Of a stretch of DNA of 47,860 nucleotides, positions 1 through 9,144 are shown piece by piece (within the stretch, counting starts at the first letter, position 1; the number at the start of each line of letters is the position of its first letter). The notes beneath the pieces were generated by a model, which worked only from the letters and a program-made list of their open reading frames with translations, searched no databases and was not told the origin of the DNA. A program made the position numbers and the translations under genes. Origin of the DNA: a virus; the IMG/VR virus record IMGVR_UViG_3300044641_006593, positions 1 to 47,860 of that record. One strand, 5' to 3'.

Positions 1-1
1 A

Positions 2-353
2 GGAGCAACCGGAGCACAAGGAGCAACCGGAGCACAAGGTGCAACTGGAGCACAAGGAGCAACAGGCGGACCTGGACCTCAAGGTGCACAAGGAGCAACA
101 GGCGGACCTGGACCTCAAGGTGCCCAAGGAGCGACCGGAGCTCAAGGAGCAACAGGTGGTCCTGGACCTCAAGGAGCACAAGGAGCTACAGGCGGTCCTG
201 GACCTCAAGGAGCACAAGGAGCGACAGGCGGACCTGGACCTCAAGGAGCACAAGGACCAACTGGACCTGCGGGATTAGGGGCAACTGGAGCCCAAGGGGC
301 TCAAGGTGCAACGGGAGGTCCTGGTCCACAGGGGGCACAAGGGGCCCAAGGTG
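2..353 (+). repeat. 36-bp tandem repeat encoding collagen triplets
   Basis: An imperfect 36-bp unit encoding [12 protein letters not shown] recurs, mixed with shorter GAT/GAQ units. Third-position changes between copies (ggc/ggt, gca/gcg/gct) show that the protein sequence is the conserved part. It is coding sequence, not a CRISPR array. Confidence 0.9.
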
Positions 354-913
354 CAGGATTTACATCAATTTCTCCAACTACTGCTAATAATATTTTAGTT
401 GCAAACGGTACATCGAATTCAGCGAACTCAAGTGCCGCCTTTACCATTAATACAGGTGCTAACTTGTTTAGAGCTAATACTAGTTCAACAACCTTATTAG
501 AGGGTGAATGGAGATTAGCGACTGATCCGACCACACTCATGACTATCGATGATTATTATGGCGAACTTGTAACATTTGGTGGTAGCGGAACCTCAACTAA
601 ATATAATGTATACTATTGGACAAGTGGTTCAGCATGGGCACTTGCGGATGCTGATAGTTCTGCAACCGCTCAGGGTCTACTTGGAATGGCGATAGGTGTT
701 CAATTCAACTCGGGTATGATGTTACGAGGTTATGCATATAGATCGGCATGGAACTGGACTCCAGGTCAAGTGTTGTATTTATCAACTACCGATGGAGATA
801 TAACATCCACTCAACCATCGGGCACTAGTGACATAGTAAGAGTTGTTGGTTATGCGATTTCAGCTGATATAATTTACTTTAATCCTTCACAAGATTGGAT
901 TGAATTAGTATGA
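2..913 (+). CDS. Collagen-like phage fibre protein (5' end cut by window)
   Basis: The frame is open from base 2, so the true start lies upstream of the window; the first in-frame ATG is only at 464. The visible 303 residues begin with about 115 residues of Gly-X-Y triplets (GAT, GAQ, GGP, GPQ), with one interruption (GPAGLGATG). A Gly/Thr/Ser-rich C-terminal region of about 185 residues follows and probably folds as a fibre tip. Collagen-like stretches in phage proteins usually form trimeric fibre shafts. Proline sits in the Y position in the GGP triplets, the position that prolyl 4-hydroxylases modify, and Thr fills many other Y positions. Glycosyltransferases and a 2OG-Fe(II) oxygenase are encoded just downstream. 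Confidence 0.85.
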   Translation, partial: GATGAQGATGAQGATGAQGATGGPGPQGAQGATGGPGPQGAQGATGAQGATGGPGPQGAQGATGGPGPQGAQGATGGPGPQGAQGPTGPAGLGATGAQGAQGATGGPGPQGAQGAQGAGFTSISPTTANNILVANGTSNSANSSAAFTINTGANLFRANTSSTTLLEGEWRLATDPTTLMTIDDYYGELVTFGGSGTSTKYNVYYWTSGSAWALADADSSATAQGLLGMAIGVQFNSGMMLRGYAYRSAWNWTPGQVLYLSTTDGDITSTQPSGTSDIVRVVGYAISADIIYFNPSQDWIELV

Positions 914-920
914 TGTTAAT

Positions 921-1373
921 ATGGGTAATATAACTAAACTTAATGATGTATTATGTGGTAATATAAATGCGGTTAATAATTTATTAGCGGGTGCTGGTGG
1001 AGATATAAAATTTTGGGATGACAACCCATTTTGTCCAACACCTACCCCAACACCAACACCAACACCAACACCTGGAGGACCAACACCTACTCCAAGACCA
1101 ACACCTACTCCAACACCTACATGTGTACCTGACTGTTGTCCTGCTAACTTATGTTTTGACAGAGATGATTGTAGAAAGTCTTGTGAGTGTAATGATATAA
1201 GAAGTGTTTATTTGAAACGAACTTGTCAGGATGACCCATGTTTATTAGCATTTGCCACTGGAATATTTGATGAGGATCAATGTACTACTCCAGCACCAAG
1301 TGGATTTTATTCAGATGGGAACGATTGTTACCAATGGAATGGATCTACTTTAGTTTATCAAGGTCCTTGTTAA
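921..1373 (+). CDS. Pro-Thr linker, cysteine-rich virion-associated protein
   Basis: This 150-residue protein has a short N-terminal segment with Asn/Leu/Gly repeats, a TPTPTP-type linker at roughly residues 39-67, and a C-terminal region with about 15 cysteines, including CVPDCC and CRKSCEC. The linker is probably extended and is a plausible O-glycosylation target. The cysteine-rich part may be a small disulphide- or metal-stabilised domain. It lies 7 bp behind the collagen-like fibre gene and is probably co-transcribed, so it may be a fibre accessory or adhesion protein. I do not recognise a named family. Confidence 0.7.
   Translation: MGNITKLNDVLCGNINAVNNLLAGAGGDIKFWDDNPFCPTPTPTPTPTPTPGGPTPTPRPTPTPTPTCVPDCCPANLCFDRDDCRKSCECNDIRSVYLKRTCQDDPCLLAFATGIFDEDQCTTPAPSGFYSDGNDCYQWNGSTLVYQGPC
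1039..1119 (+). repeat. Pro-Thr coding microrepeat
   Basis: Repeats of the 6-mer acacca/acacct encode a (TP)n linker interrupted by GGP and R. Confidence 0.8.
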
Positions 1374-1377
1374 CTTC

Positions 1378-1384
1378 TATTTAT
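1378..1384 (+). promoter_or_regulatory. TATTTAT element upstream of the DUF6445-like gene
   Basis: Exact TATTTAT ending 35 nt before the ATG at 1420, in the only sizeable gap of this cluster. Confidence 0.35.
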
Positions 1385-1419
1385 TTAACTTAAACATTTC
1401 ATATTTTTACAATAAAAAT

Positions 1420-2004
1420 ATGCAAATATCCACTTATATTATTGATGACTTTTACTCAGATGTTGATGAAGTTAGAAAGTTCGCACTACAGCAAGATTAC
1501 CCTGTAAGTGGTAATTATCCAGGTAGGAGAACCAAATCTTTTTTAAACGATTCTATGAAAGATGTTATAGAATCTGTTGTATTCCCATATTATGGAAAAG
1601 TAACTTATTGGTCTGAAGAACAATATACAGGGTCATACCAATTTACAACATCTAAAGATCGTAGTTGGATCCACGCAGATCAAACAACTAAATGGGCTGG
1701 AGTATGTTATTTAACCCCAGATGCTCCACTAAGTTCAGGCACTGGTTTATTTAAACATAAACCAACAGGTCTAACAATGGCACCTAAAAATGAGGACGGA
1801 TCCTATAATATGGATATATTAAATCAAATATATAAAGATTCACAAGACATGACTAAATGGGAATTAGTTGATAGAATTGGAAATGTTTATAATCGTTTGG
1901 TTCTTTATAGGGGTGATCATTTTCACATTTCCTTGGATTATTTTGGTCAAGACATTTATGATGGCCGTTTATTTCAAACATTCTTTTTTGATACTGAAAA
2001 ATGA
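1420..2004 (+). CDS. DUF6445-like putative 2OG-Fe(II) oxygenase
   Basis: The 194-residue protein has a double-stranded beta-helix oxygenase layout. A His-x-Asp pair (His85, Asp87) is followed by WAGVCYLTP, then GTGLFKHKPTG, a distal His near 167-169 in YRGDHFH, and a late Arg183 in GRLFQTFFF, consistent with 2-oxoglutarate binding. This pattern matches the DUF6445 family as I recall it, common in aquatic phages near glycosyltransferase genes. Its substrate is unknown. The 3' end overlaps the next glycosyltransferase gene by 4 bp (ATGA), so the two are translationally linked. Hydroxylation of a fibre protein or a sugar are both possible roles. Confidence 0.65.
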   Translation: MQISTYIIDDFYSDVDEVRKFALQQDYPVSGNYPGRRTKSFLNDSMKDVIESVVFPYYGKVTYWSEEQYTGSYQFTTSKDRSWIHADQTTKWAGVCYLTPDAPLSSGTGLFKHKPTGLTMAPKNEDGSYNMDILNQIYKDSQDMTKWELVDRIGNVYNRLVLYRGDHFHISLDYFGQDIYDGRLFQTFFFDTEK

Positions 2005-3251
2005 TGAAAACAAAAAAACCATCCGCGATCGTTTATGGTTGGAGGGAGTTAGGTACATTCACTCTAACATCTGATGTATATTATGAAGAAAATCTTTTAG
2101 AGGAAGTTATAATTTATTCATTACCTTTTAGCGATGATATAATTAAAGATTTTTCGGTTTACCAACCTGATATTATCATGGGTTGCGACAACAGAGTTTC
2201 CTCAAATAATAAAATTATTTCGAATAGAATAATTAGATATTTAAGTTTTCCACCCGACAATATTTTAGCAAATGATGTTGTATGCCAATCAACATTTAGA
2301 AATTGTCAAAATATTAGACCTAAGTTTTCAATCTTCACACCAACTTTTCAAACAGGTAGAAAAATAATCAGAACTTATGAAAGTATAAAAAATCAAACCG
2401 TCGATGATTGGGAATGGGTTATTGTTGATGATTCAAATGATGGTACGACTTGGAATATTATAAAAGATATATCTGAAAAAGATTTTAGAGTGAAGATACA
2501 CCGCATATTACCCCAAAGTAACGGTAATATTGGTTTGGTTAAACATCGAGCGACATCACTTTGTAATGGTGAATGGTTAGTTGAGTTAGATCATGATGAT
2601 ACATTAATTTCAACATGTTTAGAGGAATGTCATAAAGCAAGTTTACAGTTTCCAAATGCTGGTTTTATGTATAGTGATGTGTGTGAACTTTATGAAGATG
2701 GTGAGATGAAAACTTATGATCATGACTATTCAGGTAATTGGTATGCCAGACACGATAACTATTTTGACTTTGGGTATGCAGGTCACACTTATGTGGAGGT
2801 CGATGGAAAAACATATATTAATCATCATTATCCCGATATTAATCCCCTCACAATTAGGTTTAATATTAGTATGCCAAATCATGTTAGGGTTTGGAAAAAA
2901 GGAGTGTATGATAAGATCGGAGGTCACAATACTCATACACCCGTTGCGGATGATTATGAATTGATTGTTAGAACATTTTTAAATACTGAAATAGTACACA
3001 TTAAAAAGATGTTATATCTACAATGGAACGATAGAAATAGTACTGTGGATAATAACTCAGTAGATATTAATCGTAGATCAAGACTGATTAGAGATTTTTA
3101 TGATAATCAAATACACAATAGAATATTAGAGTTAGGTAAAAAAGATTGGAATTGGGATGATTCGGTAGGACACTCTCAGAAATTTCAGAACATGATCTAC
3201 ACCAAAAAATATTATCAAGAAGAAGAAATATTAAACAAAATTTATGAATAG
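2001..3251 (+). CDS. Family 2 (GT-A) glycosyltransferase with N-terminal extension
   Basis: Residues from about 105 form a GT2 domain. It opens with FSIFTPTFQTG and contains WVIVDDSNDGT (nucleotide binding) and VELDHDDTL (the DxD-type metal site), with HTPVADDYEL later as the probable catalytic-base region. The first ~100 residues are an extra domain I do not recognise; it could recognise the acceptor. The start overlaps the upstream oxygenase gene by 4 bp and the end overlaps the next GT2 gene by 8 bp. It should transfer a nucleotide-activated sugar, but donor and acceptor cannot be read from the sequence. Confidence 0.85.
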   Translation: MMKTKKPSAIVYGWRELGTFTLTSDVYYEENLLEEVIIYSLPFSDDIIKDFSVYQPDIIMGCDNRVSSNNKIISNRIIRYLSFPPDNILANDVVCQSTFRNCQNIRPKFSIFTPTFQTGRKIIRTYESIKNQTVDDWEWVIVDDSNDGTTWNIIKDISEKDFRVKIHRILPQSNGNIGLVKHRATSLCNGEWLVELDHDDTLISTCLEECHKASLQFPNAGFMYSDVCELYEDGEMKTYDHDYSGNWYARHDNYFDFGYAGHTYVEVDGKTYINHHYPDINPLTIRFNISMPNHVRVWKKGVYDKIGGHNTHTPVADDYELIVRTFLNTEIVHIKKMLYLQWNDRNSTVDNNSVDINRRSRLIRDFYDNQIHNRILELGKKDWNWDDSVGHSQKFQNMIYTKKYYQEEEILNKIYE

Positions 3252-4389
3252 ACCAACATTAGCATTTGCTACGATGTGTAAAAATGAAGAACACATCATC
3301 GGAACCGTATTAGATGCGGTTGCACCATATATAGATTATTTGGTTGTTGCCGATAACGGATCGACTGATAGAACATTAGATATTGTACAAGAGTTCATGG
3401 ATCGTACAGGTATACCTGGTGAAATTCATCGTGATGAGTGGTTTGGTTTTGATAAAAACAAAAACATGATGATGGAATATGTTTTTGATAAAACTGATTA
3501 TGTTTTACATTTAGATGCTGATGATATTTTAGCAGGTGACTTTTCTTTTGGGTTTGATGATGTTGGTTATGACAATTATTTCATGATGATGAAACGAGGA
3601 ACCTCAACATGGAAGGCAACCGTAATTTACAACAACAGATTAAGGTGGAAATTCTGTGGCGTTGCACACACAATAATTAAATGTTTAGATAAAGACCATT
3701 ACACGACTGGTGATTTATCCAATCGTGGTTATGTGATTGCGGATGGTGTTGGGTCAAGAGCCTTTGACCCTAAGAAATATTATTACGACGCTGAAAGACT
3801 CCAAAAACAATTTTGGGATACTTTGATTGACGATCCTGATGGTTTGAATTATAGATCCGTATTCTACGCGGCCCAAAGTTTTATGGACTATGGTATGTTT
3901 GAAGAAGCGTTAAAGTGGAACAAACTATATACCAACTTAAAAGACGCTTGGGTGGAAGAATTGTTTGAGTCTCAGATGAGAATTTCAATATGTATGATGA
4001 AATTAAATTTTGATCGAGAAAAAATATATAACGAAATGTTAAGGGCTATTAATATATTTTCGGACAGAGCCGAACCACACTATAAAATAGGTTTATATTT
4101 TAATCAGATTGGTGACTTTGAGATGGGTTACAAACATTTGAAAATTGCCAAAAATCTTTCCCTTGAGGATGTAAAAAAGAAATATATACTATTTGTGGAT
4201 GACACCTCGTATAATAATTATGTTAATGATGAGTTATCGGTTTCTTGTTATTGGACTCAGAGATATGATGAAGGTTTATATTTGTTAAACAACATTATTA
4301 ACGATCCGTTATTTGAGGGTCACAAAGATAGGTTAACCACAAACTATAACTTCTTTATGGAAAAAATTACTATTAATGAAACAAACTGA
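3244..4389 (+). CDS. Family 2 glycosyltransferase with C-terminal TPR-like region
   Basis: The N-terminal GT-A domain (about residues 1-200) contains ATMCKNEE, VVADNGSTD and HLDADDIL, typical of the SunS/WaaE-like GT2 branch that often glycosylates peptides or LPS core. The remaining ~180 residues are helical and resemble TPR repeats (YAAQSFMDYGMFEEALKWN, then AEPHYKIGLYFNQIGDFE). GT2-TPR proteins include protein glycosyltransferases such as those modifying S-linked bacteriocins, so a virion protein acceptor is plausible. It overlaps both neighbours and belongs to the 1420-5578 operon. Confidence 0.85.
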   Translation: MNRPTLAFATMCKNEEHIIGTVLDAVAPYIDYLVVADNGSTDRTLDIVQEFMDRTGIPGEIHRDEWFGFDKNKNMMMEYVFDKTDYVLHLDADDILAGDFSFGFDDVGYDNYFMMMKRGTSTWKATVIYNNRLRWKFCGVAHTIIKCLDKDHYTTGDLSNRGYVIADGVGSRAFDPKKYYYDAERLQKQFWDTLIDDPDGLNYRSVFYAAQSFMDYGMFEEALKWNKLYTNLKDAWVEELFESQMRISICMMKLNFDREKIYNEMLRAINIFSDRAEPHYKIGLYFNQIGDFEMGYKHLKIAKNLSLEDVKKKYILFVDDTSYNNYVNDELSVSCYWTQRYDEGLYLLNNIINDPLFEGHKDRLTTNYNFFMEKITINETN

Positions 4390-5578
4390 TATTCTTATTA
4401 TTGGTGGTGGTGTGACTGGTTTATCCTTAGCGTCTTTTTTAAATGGGAAAGATTATCTAATCATAGAGAAAGATAATGAGTTAGGTGGTTATTGTAAAAC
4501 AACAATCAGAGGTGATTATGTATGGGATTATTCGGGACATTTTTTTCATTTTAGAAATGAAGAAATTAAAAACTATGTTTTATCTGAAATTGATTGTGAA
4601 TTGTTAGAGGTTAATAAAATAACCGACATTGATTATCAAGGTAAGATTATTAATTTTCCTTTCCAACACAACATATCCCAACTTAATAAAGAAGAATATG
4701 ACGAGTGCCTAACTGACCTTAAAAATTGTGGACCTGAAGATAGATCTACATTTAAGAATTATGTTAGAACAACTTTAGGGAATGGTATTTGTGATAAGTT
4801 TATTATACCCTACAATGAAAAATTATATGCTTGTGATCTTAACCAACTCGAGTTTGATTCCATGGGTAGATTTTTTCCAAAACCACCACAAGAAAATATT
4901 AATATAAGTTACAATGACACATTTATTTATCCAATAAATGGTAGTTATGAATACATCAAATCTATATTAAAGAGGGTTGATCAAAGTAAAATACAATTAA
5001 ATACTAATGTTATAGATATAGACTTATCTAATAAAATTGTTAGAACAAATATCGGAGACATAAGATTCAACAAATTAGTTAGTACTCTACCATTAAATAA
5101 ATTATTAGATTTAACAAAACAAAGATATAATTTATCGGCCAATAAAGTTGCGGTTTTTAATTTAGGTTTTGATAAAGGTTCTGACATAAAAACTCATTGG
5201 AGATATTACCCAAATGAAGAGGTTTTTTATAGGGTTGGTTTCTATAACAATATTTTAGGTCAGGAAAAATTGAGTTTGTATGTTGAGATTGGTTTGGAAA
5301 AAGATGATTTAGTTGACGAGATTGATTTACTTGACACCGTACTTAATGATTTAAGGAAGACAAATGTCATATCCGATCATAAACTTGTCGACCACCAATT
5401 TCTAATCATGAACCCCGCATATGTGCATATAACTAATGACTCAAAAAATACTTACAATCGATGGTGTGAAAAACACAACCCAAAAAATATATTTTCAATA
5501 GGTAGGTACGGTGAGTGGACATATTGTTCAATAGAGGACAATATACTTAAATCAAAAGAAATTTCATCTTATCTATAG
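4376..5578 (+). CDS. FAD-dependent UDP-galactopyranose mutase-like flavoprotein
   Basis: An N-terminal Rossmann motif, LIIGGGVTGLSLASFL, is followed by LIIEKDNELGGYCKT and WDYSGHFFHF, the pattern of UDP-galactopyranose mutases and related amine-oxidase-fold enzymes. The C-terminal IFSIGRYGEWTYCSIEDN matches the second FAD-contact segment. At 400 residues it is close to the usual mutase length (~370-390). If it is a mutase it would convert UDP-galactopyranose to UDP-galactofuranose, a donor for neighbouring glycosyltransferases. A related sugar or polyprenyl oxidoreductase remains possible. It ends the plus-strand operon and converges with the hydroxylase gene, overlapping it by 10 bp. Confidence 0.7.
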   Translation: MKQTDILIIGGGVTGLSLASFLNGKDYLIIEKDNELGGYCKTTIRGDYVWDYSGHFFHFRNEEIKNYVLSEIDCELLEVNKITDIDYQGKIINFPFQHNISQLNKEEYDECLTDLKNCGPEDRSTFKNYVRTTLGNGICDKFIIPYNEKLYACDLNQLEFDSMGRFFPKPPQENINISYNDTFIYPINGSYEYIKSILKRVDQSKIQLNTNVIDIDLSNKIVRTNIGDIRFNKLVSTLPLNKLLDLTKQRYNLSANKVAVFNLGFDKGSDIKTHWRYYPNEEVFYRVGFYNNILGQEKLSLYVEIGLEKDDLVDEIDLLDTVLNDLRKTNVISDHKLVDHQFLIMNPAYVHITNDSKNTYNRWCEKHNPKNIFSIGRYGEWTYCSIEDNILKSKEISSYL

Positions 5579-6156
5579 TGGTCACCACCAACCCATAACA
5601 CAAAACTTCTTCTAGTACCTTTGGTCACTTGGGTTACTCTATGCATCATGTAACTTGGAAAAAAAAACACAACTCCAGCACCTTTTTCGGCGTTAACAAC
5701 ATCGTCACCACCTCTCCATAACTGTAAATCTCCACCATCATACTCACTTGGATCTGAAAGTTGAACGGTCAAAGAAACCTTTCTACTTGATCCGATACCG
5801 GGCCCAATATCTTGATGCCAATCATAATGACCACCTGCGGTGTCATAATATTCGGTATACTGAATTAACTCGGGAGCTGATATCAGATTAAACTTCCAAA
5901 CCTCTCTGTTTGCGGTGCTCGCCATGTCGAGTAGTTTTTCATATAACCACATCCACTCATCTGTTTTTGGTATCCACTTAACGGACGAACTTCTAATTTT
6001 TTTAATTATCTCAGGATTATCATTTCCAAAAACAGTGGCTTCACTGAATGGTAAATTAGAAACACCTTCATGTACTTTGATTAATTCTTCCTTACTAAAC
6101 CCATTTTGATACCAATAATAATTTTGCGGGTCTATTTTGTTTTCCTTAAATTCCAT
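5569..6156 (-). CDS. PKHD-type / prolyl 4-hydroxylase-like 2OG-Fe(II) dioxygenase
   Basis: The 195-residue protein has the facial triad of 2OG-Fe(II) oxygenases: His114 and Asp116 (HYDWHQDIG) and His172 (FPSYMMHRV), with Arg182/183 (TKGTRRSFVLW) as the 2-oxoglutarate ligand. SLTVQLSDPSEYDGGDL is the characteristic P4H-like core strand. Its start overlaps the stop of the large glycosyltransferase fusion by 1 bp, so the two are co-translated. Substrates of such phage enzymes are unknown. A collagen-like fibre gene 4.7 kb away makes proline hydroxylation an attractive hypothesis, while nucleotide or small-molecule oxidation is the alternative. Confidence 0.8.
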   Translation of the reverse strand: MEFKENKIDPQNYYWYQNGFSKEELIKVHEGVSNLPFSEATVFGNDNPEIIKKIRSSSVKWIPKTDEWMWLYEKLLDMASTANREVWKFNLISAPELIQYTEYYDTAGGHYDWHQDIGPGIGSSRKVSLTVQLSDPSEYDGGDLQLWRGGDDVVNAEKGAGVVFFFPSYMMHRVTQVTKGTRRSFVLWVGGDHYR

Positions 6157-9092
6157 TAGTTTCTATTGTCTATATAAATTATTACTTCACAATACCAATC
6201 CAAGAAATGGTCATTCCATAAATCCCATTTAATATCAACACCATCAACAGAAAAAACTTGATAGTTATTAAATTGTGGTAGTATATTATCTCTAAACCAT
6301 CTGAACTTACAGTTATGAAAATTCTCATTAACCCTCATATGGAATTCAGTTACAATTTTTGGTATGGTTTTTAAAAACTCAATATTACTTGGTTGAAATA
6401 CATCGTATTCCCCTCCCTCACAATCACATTTTAAGAAATCAATATGGTTTATATTATTTTCCTCTAAGAACTCTTTAAATGTAAATGTTGGTACATTTTC
6501 AGAAACATCGTCCCAAGTGATTGTTAGATGTTTTTTATCTGTAATTGCACCTCTAATAATTTTTACATTAGGTTTATTAAGATTTTTTTTGATAACCTCA
6601 ACTTGAGAATTTAGGGGTTCAACAACATAACACTGTTTTGGGTTATTAGGGAGAATTGAATATGTGAACGGACCTAAAGACCCCCCTAAGTCTACAACAA
6701 CATCATTTTCCTCAACCGTAAAAAATCTATCGTACATATTACCATAACCCATTTCTTCAATTGTTGCGTCAACATACCAATTATCTTTTCCACCCCAATC
6801 AAATCCTTCTAATTTATTTTTTCTTTCTTCAACCACTTCTTTATTTATTATTTTATTTATTTCTTTTACTACCATATCGGAGCTTATTCTTTTGGTACAC
6901 TCAAACATTCTGTCTGTATTTTTATGTAACGGACACCAGTTCCAATCACCCGCATCTAATCTTTCTGAATTAAAACATCCATGACAAACATTTTCGTTAA
7001 TAACTCTGTAAGTATCTAAAGTTGTTTCCGCCCATTTTTCACTAAACCCTGAGATTAAAACCACAGGTAATTCACAAGCCCAAGCCAACCAACTTAATCC
7101 TGAACCTAAACCTATAAAAAACTCACATGTAGATAAATCATTAATCACTTCTTGTAAGTTTCCACCTTTATAGATTGTTACGCCTTTTGGGTAATTATTA
7201 CCCATGTAACCATCACCTTCTCTTGAGTATATCATACACTCATACCCCAAATTATTTAAATAATCTACAACTTCTTGCCATCCATTCGGGTTGTTCCAAT
7301 ACTTTGATTGTGCCGTGGAATGAAATCCTATACCAACCTTTTTTCTTTTTTCAACTTTTGGTAGATTAAGGTTTGGTCTGATTTCAATATAATCTAACCC
7401 CAATATATCTGTTGCTGTTTTTTGAAGTGGCTGTCTTCGAATATCATTTTTATGTACATTTGAATTGAAGGTCCCATCTTCATTATAGAACCAACCTAAT
7501 CTATATTGTGCATAGATGTTATTAACTGAATCACCAGGTTTTACAAATTCTATTTCGGAATACTGATCAACAAATAGCTCATTCATAAATGTTGATGCAA
7601 TCAAATGGCAATTATGTTTTTTTCTGAACTCTTCGCAATAAGGGATCCAAGCCATTGTGTCACCCAAAGATTTGGACCCAAATGAAATATAAACTCTTCT
7701 ATTTTTTAAACTCAAAATATCAAAATAAAATGTTTCACCATTTTCTTTTATTTCGGTTCTCCATTCTGTGAAATATTCACGATTTAATTTTACCCAATGT
7801 TTTATTGGTAATTTGTTTGTGTACACCAACTCATTATTTTGATTATCATAAACCGATATTTCCATGTCATTTGTTGAATCACCTAAAATTTCAATGTATG
7901 GATTTACAACAAAATGTTGGTTAACCGTATAATCATTTTTTATTGGTTGATTCCCCATATGTGGTGTGTTTTTAACTTCAGTATAAAATGACATTAACTC
8001 ATCACCAAAATCATAACCACTTTCAATTTTATAAGAACTTTCTGAATTAATGACTGAAACTAATTTTTCGGAAATACTTTCAAATGTGTCTTCATTTGCA
8101 ATACTAGTAATGTAGTTATCAAACATTCCCATGTATTGTGGTAAATTTCTTGTTAAAATTTTCATTCCATAGTTGACCGCTTCTCTTACTACAAGTGGAT
8201 TACATTCCCATGTCGAATTAAACATGAGAACATCACAAGACATCATAAATGAGTCCACATCATTTCTTTCTCCCCAAACTGTAACATTTTTGGGTAAATT
8301 ATTCATGATAGGACCCCAATAGTTTTCGAAGTTAGGTGCTTGATTTCCAACAAAATGGAAATGTAAGTTTGGGTGTGAATCCTGTAAAAGTCTTGCCACC
8401 TCAATACCCTCTTTTTGATTTTTACCTTCCGTCCAAAGACCAACATTTAAAATATGTGTCTTCGTTGGGTCGATTCCCAAATTAGTTCTTTCGGTCATTT
8501 TTTTTAATAGTGGAATTCTGTGATCTTCATAATATATTTCAAGTTCCTCTAAAATTGGTTTTACTTTATCTTCGTATGGGAACATTAAAAGTTTTTTTGG
8601 TGATATCGTTTGATTAAACGATACTTTTTCATGATACGGCGTAACTAAACAATAATAATCAGGATGTAGTTTCTTTTTGTTATTTGCATCAAACCAAACA
8701 TTGTGACATGTCTCAACAATTTTCCAAGTTCTAAAATTATCATAAAGTTTATTCAAAAGATCTATAGGTATCCTATTAAAACTTTCGAACGCCTCAGGTA
8801 TCTCTTCTGCGTGAACAATATCAATATTTCTATCTTTTATGATTTTTATTAAATCATACTTTTTTTGTGTATCTGTAGTATCACCTAAACTATAAAAGTT
8901 GTGTTGACCAATTAGATTTATGATTTTGTTTCTTTGTACAACATATGTGTCACTAAATTGTGAATATTCAACAACTACTATTTCAATTTTATCTGAATGT
9001 TTTTTAAGAGACTCGATTCTTTTGAGTACAAACTGTGGCATCCCTCCTGTTGAAAGGTGGGGAGTTAAATAAAGAAGTGTAATTTTTTCCAT
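6156..9092 (-). CDS. Three-domain fusion: GT4 + TibC-like heptosyltransferase + FkbM methyltransferase
   Basis: Residues 1-375 form a GT-B glycosyltransferase (TPHLSTGGMPQF at the start; LNVGLWTEGKNQKEG near 215; the donor-site region FNSTWECNPLVVREA near 291). Residues ~390-750 match the autotransporter O-heptosyltransferase (Aah/TibC) family, with SFGSKSLGDTMAWIPY, GLGSGLSWLAWACELP and four cysteines (703, 706, 720, 732) in the place where TibC binds iron. Residues ~775-978 are an FkbM-type SAM methyltransferase (VVVDLGGSLGPFTY, FLKCDCEGGEYDVF). TibC-type enzymes glycosylate surface proteins, so a protein acceptor such as a fibre is plausible. The gene diverges from the GT9 gene across 52 bp. 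An assembly join cannot be excluded, but the frame and domain edges are clean. Confidence 0.85.
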   Translation of the reverse strand: MEKITLLYLTPHLSTGGMPQFVLKRIESLKKHSDKIEIVVVEYSQFSDTYVVQRNKIINLIGQHNFYSLGDTTDTQKKYDLIKIIKDRNIDIVHAEEIPEAFESFNRIPIDLLNKLYDNFRTWKIVETCHNVWFDANNKKKLHPDYYCLVTPYHEKVSFNQTISPKKLLMFPYEDKVKPILEELEIYYEDHRIPLLKKMTERTNLGIDPTKTHILNVGLWTEGKNQKEGIEVARLLQDSHPNLHFHFVGNQAPNFENYWGPIMNNLPKNVTVWGERNDVDSFMMSCDVLMFNSTWECNPLVVREAVNYGMKILTRNLPQYMGMFDNYITSIANEDTFESISEKLVSVINSESSYKIESGYDFGDELMSFYTEVKNTPHMGNQPIKNDYTVNQHFVVNPYIEILGDSTNDMEISVYDNQNNELVYTNKLPIKHWVKLNREYFTEWRTEIKENGETFYFDILSLKNRRVYISFGSKSLGDTMAWIPYCEEFRKKHNCHLIASTFMNELFVDQYSEIEFVKPGDSVNNIYAQYRLGWFYNEDGTFNSNVHKNDIRRQPLQKTATDILGLDYIEIRPNLNLPKVEKRKKVGIGFHSTAQSKYWNNPNGWQEVVDYLNNLGYECMIYSREGDGYMGNNYPKGVTIYKGGNLQEVINDLSTCEFFIGLGSGLSWLAWACELPVVLISGFSEKWAETTLDTYRVINENVCHGCFNSERLDAGDWNWCPLHKNTDRMFECTKRISSDMVVKEINKIINKEVVEERKNKLEGFDWGGKDNWYVDATIEEMGYGNMYDRFFTVEENDVVVDLGGSLGPFTYSILPNNPKQCYVVEPLNSQVEVIKKNLNKPNVKIIRGAITDKKHLTITWDDVSENVPTFTFKEFLEENNINHIDFLKCDCEGGEYDVFQPSNIEFLKTIPKIVTEFHMRVNENFHNCKFRWFRDNILPQFNNYQVFSVDGVDIKWDLWNDHFLDWYCEVIIYIDNRN

Positions 9093-9144
9093 AGTAAAAA
9101 AATAAAATATAGATTTTAATTGTGAAGTATCTTATTCTTATAAT

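Noticed and set aside
39-278. ORF rich in KEQQ/DLD repeats over the first bases
   Set aside because: It is the collagen repeat read in another frame. The Gly-X-Y frame runs without a stop from base 2 to 913 and explains codon variation between repeats.
2-353. Regular repeats resembling a CRISPR array
   Set aside because: Units abut without unique spacers, vary at third codon positions and encode Gly-X-Y triplets.
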